Both the position numbers and the translations under genes were made by a program. This document shows, piece after piece, positions 27,232-35,091 of a stretch of 64,000 bases of DNA; positions within the stretch are counted from its first letter, which is position 1; every line of letters starts with the position of its first letter. The notes beneath the pieces were generated by a model. The model was not told where the DNA came from. It ran no database searches and worked only from the letters and a program-made list of their open reading frames with translations. The stretch is from Gammaproteobacteria bacterium UBA5078. GTDB lineage: Bacteria; Pseudomonadota; Gammaproteobacteria; Pseudomonadales; Pseudohongiellaceae. The DNA is taken from the NCBI GenBank assembly GCA_002416505.1, contig DIAM01000017.1, positions 33,905 to 97,904 of the forward strand. Reading direction: 5' to 3'.

Positions 27232-28205
27232 TGTTATCGCGAGTTGCAGAACGCATTTACTGGCTGGGCCGATACCTGGAGCGCGCAGAGAACACAGCGC
27301 GCTTGCTTACAGTCTATTCAAACCTCTTGCTGGACTTGCCACGCGGAGCGCGCGTTGGCTGGCATACGCTGGTCGATATCACTGGTAATCAAGAAGGGTT
27401 TCGCGAGAAGCACAAAGAAACGGATGAGCGTTCGGTTAACCGCTTTCTCATCTCCGATCAGACTAACTACTCGTCGATCATTAGCTCGATCTCCCTAGCC
27501 CGTGAAAATGCGCGTACCACTCGCGAGATCATTCCCACGGAAGCCTGGGAGCAGATAAACAATCTCTACCTGTTTACCCGGGACAATATGGGCAAGGCCA
27601 CTGCCCGTGGCACGCGTCACCAACTGCTTCAGGATATTATCGCTCATTGCCAACAGATCACGGGTCTGCTGGCGGGCGCGATGAGCCATAATAGTGGCTA
27701 CAATTTTCTACGCATTGCTAGAAGTCTCGAGCGCGCCGACATGACCACGCGTATCGTCGATGTAGGATCCCTAACGCTTGTGCCTAGCCTAATGAATCCT
27801 GGGCTCTCGATAGAGCCCGCATCAAGACCTTATTCGAATATGATTTGGATGAGTGTCCTGCACTCGCTCAGCGCTTATCAGATGTATCGTCAACATGTGC
27901 TGGATCGCGTCAATGGAGAGGACGTGGTGACCTTCCTCTTGCAAGACACCCAGTTCCCACGCTCAGTGCAACACTGTTTGTCGATATTGCAGAGCTGTTT
28001 AGAGTACTTGCCCGACAACGACGCGACCAAGCGTCAGGTCTCGGCAACACAGAAATATGTGCAAGACGCTAATATACCCGAGTTACTGGAGAGCGGCCTG
28101 CTTGAATACATAGACGATTTACAAATTGAGATCGGCAATATCCACGCCAATATCGCCGATACTTGGTTCCTGCCTGTCGTCAACGAACAGCAGCAATCTG
28201 CTTGA
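27231..28205 (+). CDS. Alpha-E domain protein (DUF403)
   Basis: The 324-residue protein is an all-helical alpha-E domain. Its N-terminus, MLSRVAERIYWLGRYLERAENTARLL, is the family signature, and a second RSLERADMTTRIVDVG echoes it near the middle. Alpha-E proteins are nearly always encoded beside circularly permuted ATP-grasp genes, as here, and are assumed to work with them; no enzymatic activity is known to me. Its ATG shares one base with the ATP-grasp stop codon. The metallopeptidase gene follows after 24 nt, so the three plus-strand genes form an operon. Confidence 0.92.
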   Translation: MLSRVAERIYWLGRYLERAENTARLLTVYSNLLLDLPRGARVGWHTLVDITGNQEGFREKHKETDERSVNRFLISDQTNYSSIISSISLARENARTTREIIPTEAWEQINNLYLFTRDNMGKATARGTRHQLLQDIIAHCQQITGLLAGAMSHNSGYNFLRIARSLERADMTTRIVDVGSLTLVPSLMNPGLSIEPASRPYSNMIWMSVLHSLSAYQMYRQHVLDRVNGEDVVTFLLQDTQFPRSVQHCLSILQSCLEYLPDNDATKRQVSATQKYVQDANIPELLESGLLEYIDDLQIEIGNIHANIADTWFLPVVNEQQQSA

Positions 28206-28229
28206 TCCTAAAGCCAAAGAGTTATTTGC

Positions 28230-29285
28230 ATGAGAGACTTTAAGTGCGCATGCGGTCAGACGCTGTACTTCGAAAATACTGTTTGCACGTCTTGTAAACG
28301 CCCCCTCGCCTACGATCCGTTCCGAGCAGACTTGCTGGCGCTAGAGCCAGTCGAGAATCTCGACGCGGACAGTTTAGCGATGTGGCGGGATGTGAAATCG
28401 GGCGCAGAGTATCGTCGCTGCTTCAATGACACCGAATACCAAGTATGCAATTGGCTAGTGACCACTCCCCAGGAAAACTTCTGCCTCGCCTGCAATTTGA
28501 ACGATACCATTCCCGATGTCGACTCCAGCTATCGAGCGAATCGCCGCCGCAGATGGTGGGGGCGTATGGAGCAAGCCAAGCGACGCCTGATTTACACATT
28601 GCTTGCGCTGGGTTTGCCTGTCGATGGCAAGGCGGAGGATAGTTCCGGCTTGGCATTCTCCTTCCTCGAAGACCAGCGCTCGAATCCCATGGCCGACGAA
28701 GAGCATGTATTGACCGGCCATCTACAGGGCTTGATAACCGTCAACTTGGCGGAGGCCGATGCCATCAATCGCGAACAGGCTCGCCAGGATCTCGGCGAAT
28801 CCTATCGCACCTTATTGGGTCATTTTCGACACGAGAGCGGACACTACTACTTTGACAAATTGATTTTCAAGCCGGCCCACTTCAAGGCGTTTAGGGCGTT
28901 GTTCGGAGACGAGCGCGCCGATTATGACGAGGCCTTAGAGCAGCATTACGCGAAGATGGCGGAGATGAAAGGGGAGAGCGATCGCGTCAGTGCCTATGCG
29001 GATATGCATCCCCATGAAGACTGGGCGGAGTGCTGGGCGCATTACCTGCACATGACCGATTGTTTGGAGACGGCTTGGCAGGTTGGATTGTTGCAAGAGC
29101 GCCTGATCAACCCGGGGACAACGCCAGATATCGAGCGTTGCCTCGAGCTGTGGTCTACTGAGGTGTCCGTTGCGATGAACGCGCTAAATCGTAGTATGGG
29201 CGTGCGGGATTCTTATCCCTTCATACTCTCGCCCAATACGCTAGCTAAGCTCCGCTTTGTTCATCGGCGGATTTATCCCAGCTAG
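28230..29285 (+). CDS. Putative zinc-binding metallopeptidase with N-terminal zinc ribbon
   Basis: The 351-residue protein begins with a zinc ribbon (CxC at Cys6/Cys8 and CxxC at Cys19/Cys22). The zincin motif is H201-E-S-G-H205 in FRHESGHYYFD. A later HPHEDWAECWAHYLHMTD segment could give a third ligand (Glu or His). The pattern matches the putative zinc-binding metallopeptidase family often found in Anbu/ATP-grasp clusters. No signal peptide is seen, so the site of action is probably the cytosol. It is the last gene of the operon and its 3' end overlaps the convergent Anbu gene by 41 nt. The substrate is unknown. Confidence 0.88.
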   Translation: MRDFKCACGQTLYFENTVCTSCKRPLAYDPFRADLLALEPVENLDADSLAMWRDVKSGAEYRRCFNDTEYQVCNWLVTTPQENFCLACNLNDTIPDVDSSYRANRRRRWWGRMEQAKRRLIYTLLALGLPVDGKAEDSSGLAFSFLEDQRSNPMADEEHVLTGHLQGLITVNLAEADAINREQARQDLGESYRTLLGHFRHESGHYYFDKLIFKPAHFKAFRALFGDERADYDEALEQHYAKMAEMKGESDRVSAYADMHPHEDWAECWAHYLHMTDCLETAWQVGLLQERLINPGTTPDIERCLELWSTEVSVAMNALNRSMGVRDSYPFILSPNTLAKLRFVHRRIYPS

Positions 29286-30000
29286 CAGCCCACGCGAAGG
29301 GTGGCATCTGACGGAAGGCGTCCTTGAGGCGCTGATCCCAGCTGCGCTTTAGCTCACGCAAGAATTCACTGTCTTCATTAAAGCGCAGAGGATCTGTCAG
29401 GGTCAGTGTGTCCGTGCGGTAGACAAGCGTCTCGATGGGCGGACCGACGCTCAGATTACTGCGCATCGTCGAGTCCATGGACACCATCGCGCAGAGCGCG
29501 CAGGTATCGAGGTTTAGATCTGGGGTAAGAATGCGATCTAGGATCGGCTTGCCGTATTTACTCTCGCCAATCTGCAGATAGGGTGTGTCTTTGGAGCTCG
29601 TGATGTGGTTGCCCTGTGGGTATACCAGCATGATGCGATGCTTACTATTCGCAATCTGCCCGCCGATGATGAAGCTCGCTTCGAAAGAATTGCCAGTCTT
29701 GGCATGCTTCTCCTGCTGAGCGAGGCTGATATCGCCAAGATAATCCGCAGCGTCTGCCAAGGATTCCACCGTAAGCAGGCTGATATTAGCCCGCTCTTTA
29801 ATGTCGCGCTTAACTTGTGCGATACAGGCTTGGGTAGTTGCGAGATTTCCAGCGGTAAGGATGACGAATTGGCGTTGACCATCCACACCGAAACGATACA
29901 TTTTGCTATAAGTGCTTACTTGGTCTATGCCCGCATTGGTGCGTGAATCAGAGCAAAAGACCATGCCCGCATCTACGGCTACTGCCACACAATAGGTCAT
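29245..30000 (-). CDS. Anbu: proteasome-like (HslV-related) peptidase
   Basis: The 251-residue product is an ancestral-beta-subunit (Anbu) protein of the Ntn-hydrolase proteasome family. After Met removal Thr2 becomes the N-terminal nucleophile (M-TYCVAV). Asp18 (CSDSRTNAG) and Lys33 (YSKMYRF) occupy the proteasome-like catalytic positions, and TAGNLATTQA matches the usual GxxA region. Anbu assembles as open helical rings and lacks a known ATPase partner. Its gene almost always sits with ATP-grasp, alpha-E and transglutaminase genes, exactly as here. It is transcribed toward the metallopeptidase gene and overlaps it by 41 nt. Confidence 0.92.
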   Translation of the reverse strand: MTYCVAVAVDAGMVFCSDSRTNAGIDQVSTYSKMYRFGVDGQRQFVILTAGNLATTQACIAQVKRDIKERANISLLTVESLADAADYLGDISLAQQEKHAKTGNSFEASFIIGGQIANSKHRIMLVYPQGNHITSSKDTPYLQIGESKYGKPILDRILTPDLNLDTCALCAMVSMDSTMRSNLSVGPPIETLVYRTDTLTLTDPLRFNEDSEFLRELKRSWDQRLKDAFRQMPPFAWAASWDKSADEQSGA

Positions 30001-30200
30001 GATTTTGGGAACCAGGTTACAGAAGAAAGACCACTAAACGGGCTTGTTAATGGCCGAAACAGTACACTAGTTCCGACATCAGGTGAACAGAAATTTAAAT
30101 TCGTTTGGCATGACGAAGATAAGCTCCTCGCGTTAGTCGAGTTACTACAATAGGTTTGTGATGTAATCGATTGGCAGGCTTAAAAATTCGGGACTAGGCG

Positions 30201-30232
30201 TCCACGCCCCCTTGGAGAAAGGAGGCGCGGAG
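30201..30232 (-). terminator. Imperfect hairpin downstream of the acidic small-protein gene
   Basis: Three short blocks pair with small mismatches: TCC with GGA, CGCC with GGCG, CCTT with AAGG. Read on the minus strand it follows the stop of the 30253-30609 gene, with a TTTTT run about 15 nt further on. Weak terminator candidate. Confidence 0.35.
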
Positions 30233-30252
30233 GAATGAAGGGCAACGACAGC

Positions 30253-30609
30253 TTAGTGCTCGTCTATGTCGTCATCGAAGTCGTAATCGTCTACTTCGGC
30301 GCTGCTGCGAAGGCTAAACTCTTCGTTATCATCGTCGAATTGCGAGTCGCCATACATGCGTTTCCAATCGAGGCGTTCCTCGGTTCGGCGGCGCAACTCG
30401 GTCAGTCGACGCTTGTTGATGTGCTTGTCATTGCTCTCTTCAAGTTCTGTCTCTGGCATGAACGCAACAGAATCAAAAAAGTCTTTTGACGTATCGGCTA
30501 TATCATCCCATTGATGACTTTTCATGTGATTAATCTCTTGTTTAATCGCGTTTAGTCGGACTTGCTGGTTAGCTTTGCGTGCGGCGGTGTTTGGCGATTT
30601 CGTCGGCAT
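30253..30609 (-). CDS. Small acidic protein, function unknown
   Basis: The 118-residue protein has a basic N-terminal third, a central Arg/Glu-rich helix (KRRLTELRRRTEERLDWKRM) and an extremely acidic tail (DDDNEEF, DDYDFDDDIDEH). It has no cysteine, signal peptide or membrane span. The central helix faintly recalls small PA3496-type proteins, but I do not recognise the family. AAGGTG lies about 10 nt before the ATG. Charge segregation of this kind is common in regulators or adaptors that bind nucleic acid or basic proteins; that is inference. It is divergent from the zinc-ribbon/Smr gene. Confidence 0.62.
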   Translation of the reverse strand: MPTKSPNTAARKANQQVRLNAIKQEINHMKSHQWDDIADTSKDFFDSVAFMPETELEESNDKHINKRRLTELRRRTEERLDWKRMYGDSQFDDDNEEFSLRSSAEVDDYDFDDDIDEH

Positions 30610-30804
30610 TCAGGGCTGCACCTTCCACTCCTCCTTTTGCCTTTTGTCAAGGCCTTCCGGCGGGGTGTTTACGATGCGAATTATGGTTATAAAATCGCAG
30701 AATGCAATAGGTAGGGGAAATATTTTTCAATTTCGCTCTAAGCCAAGCGCAGCAAGGTTTGCGGCGTATTTTAAGCTGCAACATAGCAGTGCATCGTGAC
30801 GCTC

Positions 30805-30832
30805 TTGTGACAGAAGCTAGGGCGTTTATACT
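30805..30832 (+). promoter_or_regulatory. Sigma70-type promoter for the zinc-ribbon/Smr-like gene
   Basis: TTGTGA (30805-30810) and TATACT (30827-30832) are separated by 16 bp, giving good agreement with the consensus. The predicted start is near 30839, 28 bp before the TTG start codon. Confidence 0.65.
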
Positions 30833-30866
30833 GTCTATCCACTAAAAGCCTAGGAGAGCACATAGA

Positions 30867-31223
30867 TTGTTTAGAGCATGCCTAGAATGCGGCATGGCAG
30901 TGACTGGAAATCTCACCCACTGCCCAAAGTGCGACTCGGACCTGGCGGCGCAAACCGATGGCTCGGTTCTGCATGCCGATATTGCGCATCAGCGTGAGAC
31001 GATTCCCGTCGCCGCGCACAAATTGCAGCAGGCATTGGACGAGGCACGTAGTGGCCACGCGCGTGCGATTCGCTTGGTGGTCGGGCGGGGCTTGATACGC
31101 GATGAGGTGCTTCGCCACCTGAGTTGGCTAAAGCATTCGGGCGAGATCTTGGACTTCGATCATGATGACGGCAACACTGGCGCGATTGTGATTCAACTGC
31201 GCCAGGGGGCTAGGAGGGGCTAG
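30867..31223 (+). CDS. Zinc-ribbon protein with Smr-like domain
   Basis: The 118-residue protein starts at TTG 30867, with AGGAGAG at 30852-30858. This start is supported because it keeps the first zinc pair: Cys5/Cys8 with Cys19/Cys22 form a CxxC-x10-CxxC ribbon, and the next start (ATG 30894) would lose it. Residues ~35-115 follow the Smr (MutS2 C-terminal) pattern: LHAD opening, helix LQQALDEARSG, then IRLVVGRGL, where Smr proteins have a GKG/GRG nuclease or nucleic-acid loop, and a final GAIVIQLR strand. Smr domains cut or bind RNA or branched DNA. The domain assignment is by eye. The 3' end overlaps the convergent acyl-CoA synthetase gene by 14 nt. Confidence 0.7.
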   Translation: MFRACLECGMAVTGNLTHCPKCDSDLAAQTDGSVLHADIAHQRETIPVAAHKLQQALDEARSGHARAIRLVVGRGLIRDEVLRHLSWLKHSGEILDFDHDDGNTGAIVIQLRQGARRG

Positions 31224-32952
31224 TCGTCTGCAGCGCGGCGATTACCTCCTCGCGAATGAGCTTCTTGGCGATCTTGCCGCTAGCAATGCGCTGCAGTTGC
31301 TCGCTTTGGATGCGATAGAATGCGGGGAGTTTGAATTGTGCCAAGCGCTCCGCTAGGAATGCGCTTAGCTCCTGTTCACTCAGTGTCGCGCCGGGCATGA
31401 TCATGACTGCGGCGCCTACCACTTCCCCCAACCTCTCATCGGGCAGCCCGAAGACCGCCGCCTCGCAAACCGCTGGGTGTTCGGCCAAGGCATACTCGAT
31501 CTCCGCACAGGCGATGTTCTCGCCTCCTCTAATGACGATGTCCTTGGCCCGATCCTTGATGACGAGGAAGCCGTGCTCGTCCAGCAAGCCGATGTCGCCG
31601 GTATGGAACCAGCCATCCCTGATAGCGGCCGCGGTATCCTCGGGGCGTTTCCAGTAGCCCTTCATGATGGTGGCGCCTTTGATGCAGATCTCGCCTATTT
31701 CGCCGTTGGGTAATTCCCGTCCTTGCGCATCTTCTATACGCATGGCGGTCACGGGAGGCGTTGGACGCCCGGTGCTATGGGGTTTGCTCAGATAGAACTT
31801 GCCGGTAATCAGTGCGCCAATGGCGTTGGTCTCGGTCAATCCATAGCCGAGTCCCGGAAGGACTTGTGGGGAGAACTTCTTCTTCATCATCGCAAGATGC
31901 TCGGGCGGGCGAGCGGCGCCGCCACTCTGTGCGCTACGCAAGCTACTCAGGTCAAACTTGTCAAAGTTTGGGGAATTCATTACTTCCCAAGTCATCGTGG
32001 GAACCCCGTGGAGAACCGATAGGCGTTCTTGTTCGATGAGTTGCAGGGCCTGCTCCGCATCCCATTTGTACATCATCACGAACTTGCGTTGGTATAAGAA
32101 GCTGGAGAGGAACTGCGCGTGATTGCCGGTGACATGGAACAGCGGCACATTGGCGAGGATGCCGGCTTGATATTCTGGGTTAGCCTCACATAGCTCTGGT
32201 CGCAGGATCTCGTTGATCTCCTTGGCGAACTTCCAGGTATAGATGGCGTTAATGATGGCACGATGTGTGGACAGCACTCCCTTCGGGTTGCCAGTGGAGC
32301 CGGAGGTATACAGGATCGAGGCATCGTCATCGGGCGCTACGGGGTGGGCAGCGGGGTCAAATGCAGGACCGTACGCTGCGGCTTCGATCAGCGCATGAAT
32401 CTCTGGGTAGGGGCTCTGCGGGCCGGGCTTGATGGCGATGATCTGCGCATCCACTGGCGTCTTTAAACTTGCGAGTCGGTCGATACGCTCTTGGTCGGCG
32501 AAGATGAGTTTGCTACCACTATCTGCTATCCCGAAACTCATCTCGCTGCCGCGCCACCAGGAGTTCATAGGCACCACGATAGCCCCAAGCATGGTGATCG
32601 CCATATAGGCCATGCACCACTCGGGATTATTGCGGGAGCAAACCGTCACGCGGTCGCCTTTGACTATGCCGAAGCGTCGCTCGAGGCTAGTCGCTAGCTG
32701 TCCCGCCATGGCATAGGACTCGCCGAAGCTATAACGCTGGTCCTGATAGACAAGAAAGGGCAGTTGCGGGTGCCGCAAGGCCGCGGCACGATAGATGCCG
32801 CCTAGATTGTCGGGCACTTTGCTAAATACGGGGGTCTCGACACCGTCAATGATCGCCGTGCCGACGGCAAGCTCTGCCTCTGGCGCCTTATGGCGCAGAG
32901 TGATTTCTTTGAGAGATTGAAGATCCTGCAAGATTTCTTCGTGGCTGAGCAT
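31210..32952 (-). CDS. AMP-dependent acyl-CoA synthetase (class I adenylate-forming)
   Basis: The 580-residue enzyme activates a carboxylic acid as acyl-AMP and then acyl-CoA. Motifs seen are the P-loop ILYTSGSTGNPKG, GYGLTETNAIG, the hinge region GWFHTGDIGLLDEHGFLVIKDRAKD and the C-terminal GKIAKKLIREEV with its catalytic lysine. The shape resembles acyl-CoA synthetases of fatty-acid or cyclic-compound breakdown; the substrate cannot be read from sequence. It stands alone on the minus strand, overlapping the Smr-like gene's end. Confidence 0.9.
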   Translation of the reverse strand: MLSHEEILQDLQSLKEITLRHKAPEAELAVGTAIIDGVETPVFSKVPDNLGGIYRAAALRHPQLPFLVYQDQRYSFGESYAMAGQLATSLERRFGIVKGDRVTVCSRNNPEWCMAYMAITMLGAIVVPMNSWWRGSEMSFGIADSGSKLIFADQERIDRLASLKTPVDAQIIAIKPGPQSPYPEIHALIEAAAYGPAFDPAAHPVAPDDDASILYTSGSTGNPKGVLSTHRAIINAIYTWKFAKEINEILRPELCEANPEYQAGILANVPLFHVTGNHAQFLSSFLYQRKFVMMYKWDAEQALQLIEQERLSVLHGVPTMTWEVMNSPNFDKFDLSSLRSAQSGGAARPPEHLAMMKKKFSPQVLPGLGYGLTETNAIGALITGKFYLSKPHSTGRPTPPVTAMRIEDAQGRELPNGEIGEICIKGATIMKGYWKRPEDTAAAIRDGWFHTGDIGLLDEHGFLVIKDRAKDIVIRGGENIACAEIEYALAEHPAVCEAAVFGLPDERLGEVVGAAVMIMPGATLSEQELSAFLAERLAQFKLPAFYRIQSEQLQRIASGKIAKKLIREEVIAALQTTSPS

Positions 32953-33152
32953 GTAATCCCGTGGCGGCTATTGTTCGCGCTAACTAGTGACGTAGGCAGA
33001 GGCAATGATCGGCGCTCCAGGCATGCTTGTAGGCCCTACAGCAGCGGTTCCATTGGCTCAAGTGACTCAGACATTATACGTTCACGGGGTGGGAATCAAG
33101 AAGTCGAGCAAACGTTCGGAGGATCGGCCAGCCTCCGCGTTGCGAAGGCTGT

Positions 33153-33662
33153 TTAGAGGTTCTGATCGATTAGGCGGTAGTCCGGGACGATGACGGGGAC
33201 GAGTTCCTCCTCCTCGGGGATCAGCGTCGAGGGAGGCGCCGCATTGGGTCCGAAGGAGAAGCTGAAACTGCCGCGAGCCACGAGATTGGATGGGTCGATC
33301 GCGGTCCACTCGACGGTGTAATACGGTGCCGGCGGTATCTCTGGGAGGTCGAGGAAGAAGACGCGACTCGCATCAGGATTGTAGCGAAACCCGATGTTCA
33401 CTAGCTTCTCTTCCGGGTCTAACATGGTCAGTTTGACTAGTTTTACGTAGGTACTAAAACGCAGCATCAGCTCCTTCGGGGCTGTTTCAAATACCTCGTC
33501 GTCGACGGGGGATGACTCCAGCTCAACGTCGCTGTTGGAGTTAATCGTCATGATGTGCTGCGCTTGGGCAAACTGTGCGCCACCAAAGGCAAGGCAGAGT
33601 GCAAAAACGAGCCGAGATACGTGTCGGGTGAACAAGTGGTGTGTACCGAATAAGCTATCCAT
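33153..33662 (-). CDS. CopC-like secreted protein
   Basis: The 169-residue precursor has a signal peptide ending near FAQAQ, so the mature protein would start around HIMTINS. The body follows the CopC (YobA) beta-sandwich pattern: SSPVDDEVFETAPKELMLRFSTYV is close to the family's SSPADGA...AP..V.L.FSE.V motif, and a late SFSFG strand fits. CopC proteins bind copper with an N-terminal His; here one is possible at the mature N-terminus, but other copper ligands are not obvious, so metal binding is uncertain. It is divergent from the secreted protein at 33986. Confidence 0.72.
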   Translation of the reverse strand: MDSLFGTHHLFTRHVSRLVFALCLAFGGAQFAQAQHIMTINSNSDVELESSPVDDEVFETAPKELMLRFSTYVKLVKLTMLDPEEKLVNIGFRYNPDASRVFFLDLPEIPPAPYYTVEWTAIDPSNLVARGSFSFSFGPNAAPPSTLIPEEEELVPVIVPDYRLIDQNL

Positions 33663-33985
33663 GAGTCCTTCTTCTATGAGTAAAACGCAGGTTTTATAGC
33701 ACGAGCCAGCCCCAATTTGTAAGAGCTAATCGACTTACTTGCCCCAGCTTAGCCAAGCTCAGAGAAATACTAAACAGGCATTGACGAATCTTGTCCATAT
33801 GGCCGGGAATTCGTCCGCGGATTTCACTTTGATTCGGCCTGATGCAAAGTGAAATAGGCGAATTTGCGATTTTTAGCTATAAAATTTCGCTATGCGGGAG
33901 ACCTAATAGCCAACGAAGTGCTTAGATTTGACCCGCTTACAATAATCAGAAAAAAAGTCCACGAGGCTTTCAGGGAGTGAAGTAA
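33663..33985. other. 323-bp intergenic region between divergent secreted-protein genes
   Basis: No gene was found. The region holds a perfect inverted repeat, ATTTCACTTTG (33821-33831) / CAAAGTGAAAT (33845-33855), with a 13-nt centre. An AT-rich stretch follows (33864-33890). A TTGACC (33928-33933) and a TACAAT (33938-33943) are present but not at usable promoter spacing from each other. Confidence 0.6.
33821..33855. promoter_or_regulatory. Perfect 11-bp inverted repeat, candidate operator
   Basis: ATTTCACTTTG and CAAAGTGAAAT are exact complements with a 13-nt spacer, giving two half-sites about two helical turns apart, as expected for a dimeric regulator. It lies between the CopC-like gene and the 33986 gene, each more than 130 bp away. 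Confidence 0.55.
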
Positions 33986-34948
33986 ATGCAGTTTGCAAAT
34001 AGCGCTTATTGTCGATCTATGCGAGGCGCCAGTTGGGCCCTTTTCCTAATTGCCTGCTTCTTAGTGTCGTCGGCGTTTGCCCAGGACAGTTATCGCAAGG
34101 GCCAGTATATCGAGCCAGCCTACGAGGGTTGGGAAGAGAATGCCGATGGTAGCTTCTCTTTCATCTTTGGCTATCAGAACGAGAACTGGGACGAGGAGTT
34201 AGATGTGCCGGTTGGCAGCGATAACTTTTTCTCACCGGGCCTTGAGGATAGAGGGCAGCCCACTCACTTCCTGCCGCGCCGCAATCGCTTTACTTTCAAG
34301 GTGCAAGTGCCCGCCGACTGGGGTGACAAGGAGTTGATGTGGACCGTCACCGCCAATGGGGTTACCCGAGTTGCTTACGCGACACTCGCGCGTGACTATG
34401 TGGTCGACAGTGTCGTCATAGCCTCTGAAACCGGCTCCCTCGGCGCGGGCACCAGTAGCCCCGAGTCGCGCTCGAATATTCCTCCAGTGGTGACCGTGCA
34501 AGGTGATCGCGTAGGCAATGAGATCGTGCGCAACATCCGCGTGGGTGAAGCACTGTCCCTAGTCACTCAGGTGGAGGATGATGGGCTGCCTAAGCCTAGA
34601 ACGACACAGGTGCGGAACTTGCCAGGGGAGTCAGACACACAGTACCTATTGAGACCCCCCTCTCGTGTCACCGTTGGCAAGACCAACGGCTTGTTCCTGT
34701 CGTGGAATATGTACCGCGGCGAAGGCAATGTGCGATTCGACCCTCCCCAGATCAAACCTTGGGAAGACACTCGTAATTCCGCGAACTCCCCATGGGGCCC
34801 GCTCTGGACTCCTCCCCCCGTACCCGAAGATGGCATGTATACAGTCACTGCGGTGTTCGACCGTCCGGGCACTTATGTGCTGTGGGCGCGCGCCGACGAT
34901 GGTGGGCTGTTCCACGATCAGTATGTCACGGTCAATGTGACTCCTTGA
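33986..34948 (+). CDS. Secreted protein of unknown function upstream of a TonB receptor
   Basis: The 320-residue precursor has a signal peptide (hydrophobic WALFLIACFLVSSAFA, cut before QDSYRK). The mature part is beta-rich with repeated aromatic and Pro-containing turns (GQYIEPAYEGWEENADGSFSF, GYQNENWDEELDVPVG, FTFKVQVP). It ends in an immunoglobulin-like strand pattern (YTVTAVFDRPGTYVLWARADDGG). No catalytic motif or cysteine cluster was seen. A GGGAG ribosome site lies about 8 nt before the ATG. It is followed by a strong hairpin and then the receptor gene, so the two may be coregulated. Family not recognised. Confidence 0.75.
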   Translation: MQFANSAYCRSMRGASWALFLIACFLVSSAFAQDSYRKGQYIEPAYEGWEENADGSFSFIFGYQNENWDEELDVPVGSDNFFSPGLEDRGQPTHFLPRRNRFTFKVQVPADWGDKELMWTVTANGVTRVAYATLARDYVVDSVVIASETGSLGAGTSSPESRSNIPPVVTVQGDRVGNEIVRNIRVGEALSLVTQVEDDGLPKPRTTQVRNLPGESDTQYLLRPPSRVTVGKTNGLFLSWNMYRGEGNVRFDPPQIKPWEDTRNSANSPWGPLWTPPPVPEDGMYTVTAVFDRPGTYVLWARADDGGLFHDQYVTVNVTP

Positions 34949-34966
34949 TCCATCCGAATTAAGCGG

Positions 34967-34996
34967 GCCTCGTGTTCACCTGCGTGGACACGAGGC
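34967..34996 (+). terminator. Hairpin terminator after the secreted-protein gene
   Basis: GCCTCGTGTTCAC pairs with GTGGACACGAGGC (13 bp, one G-U) around the tetraloop CTGC, 19 nt after the stop codon. Only a weak T-rich stretch follows. Confidence 0.72.
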
Positions 34997-35091
34997 TCGG
35001 TTGATAGGTCGTGCGTGCCGCAGCAGGCGCTCGGCAGTAGTCGTACAACACAATAACAATAGAGGTACTACTAATTCTTCGGAGACCATAA

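Noticed and set aside
29960..30153. Open plus-strand stretch of about 60 codons ending TAG at 30151-30153, reading through the start of the Anbu gene
   Set aside because: The first part is the antisense of Anbu, there is no start codon with a ribosome site, and the rest matches nothing I know. Probably chance or a decayed remnant.
33864..33943. Promoter built from TTGACC (33928) and TACAAT (33938), or TTGCGA (33864) and TATAAA (33878)
   Set aside because: Spacings of 4 and 8 bp are incompatible with a sigma70 promoter.
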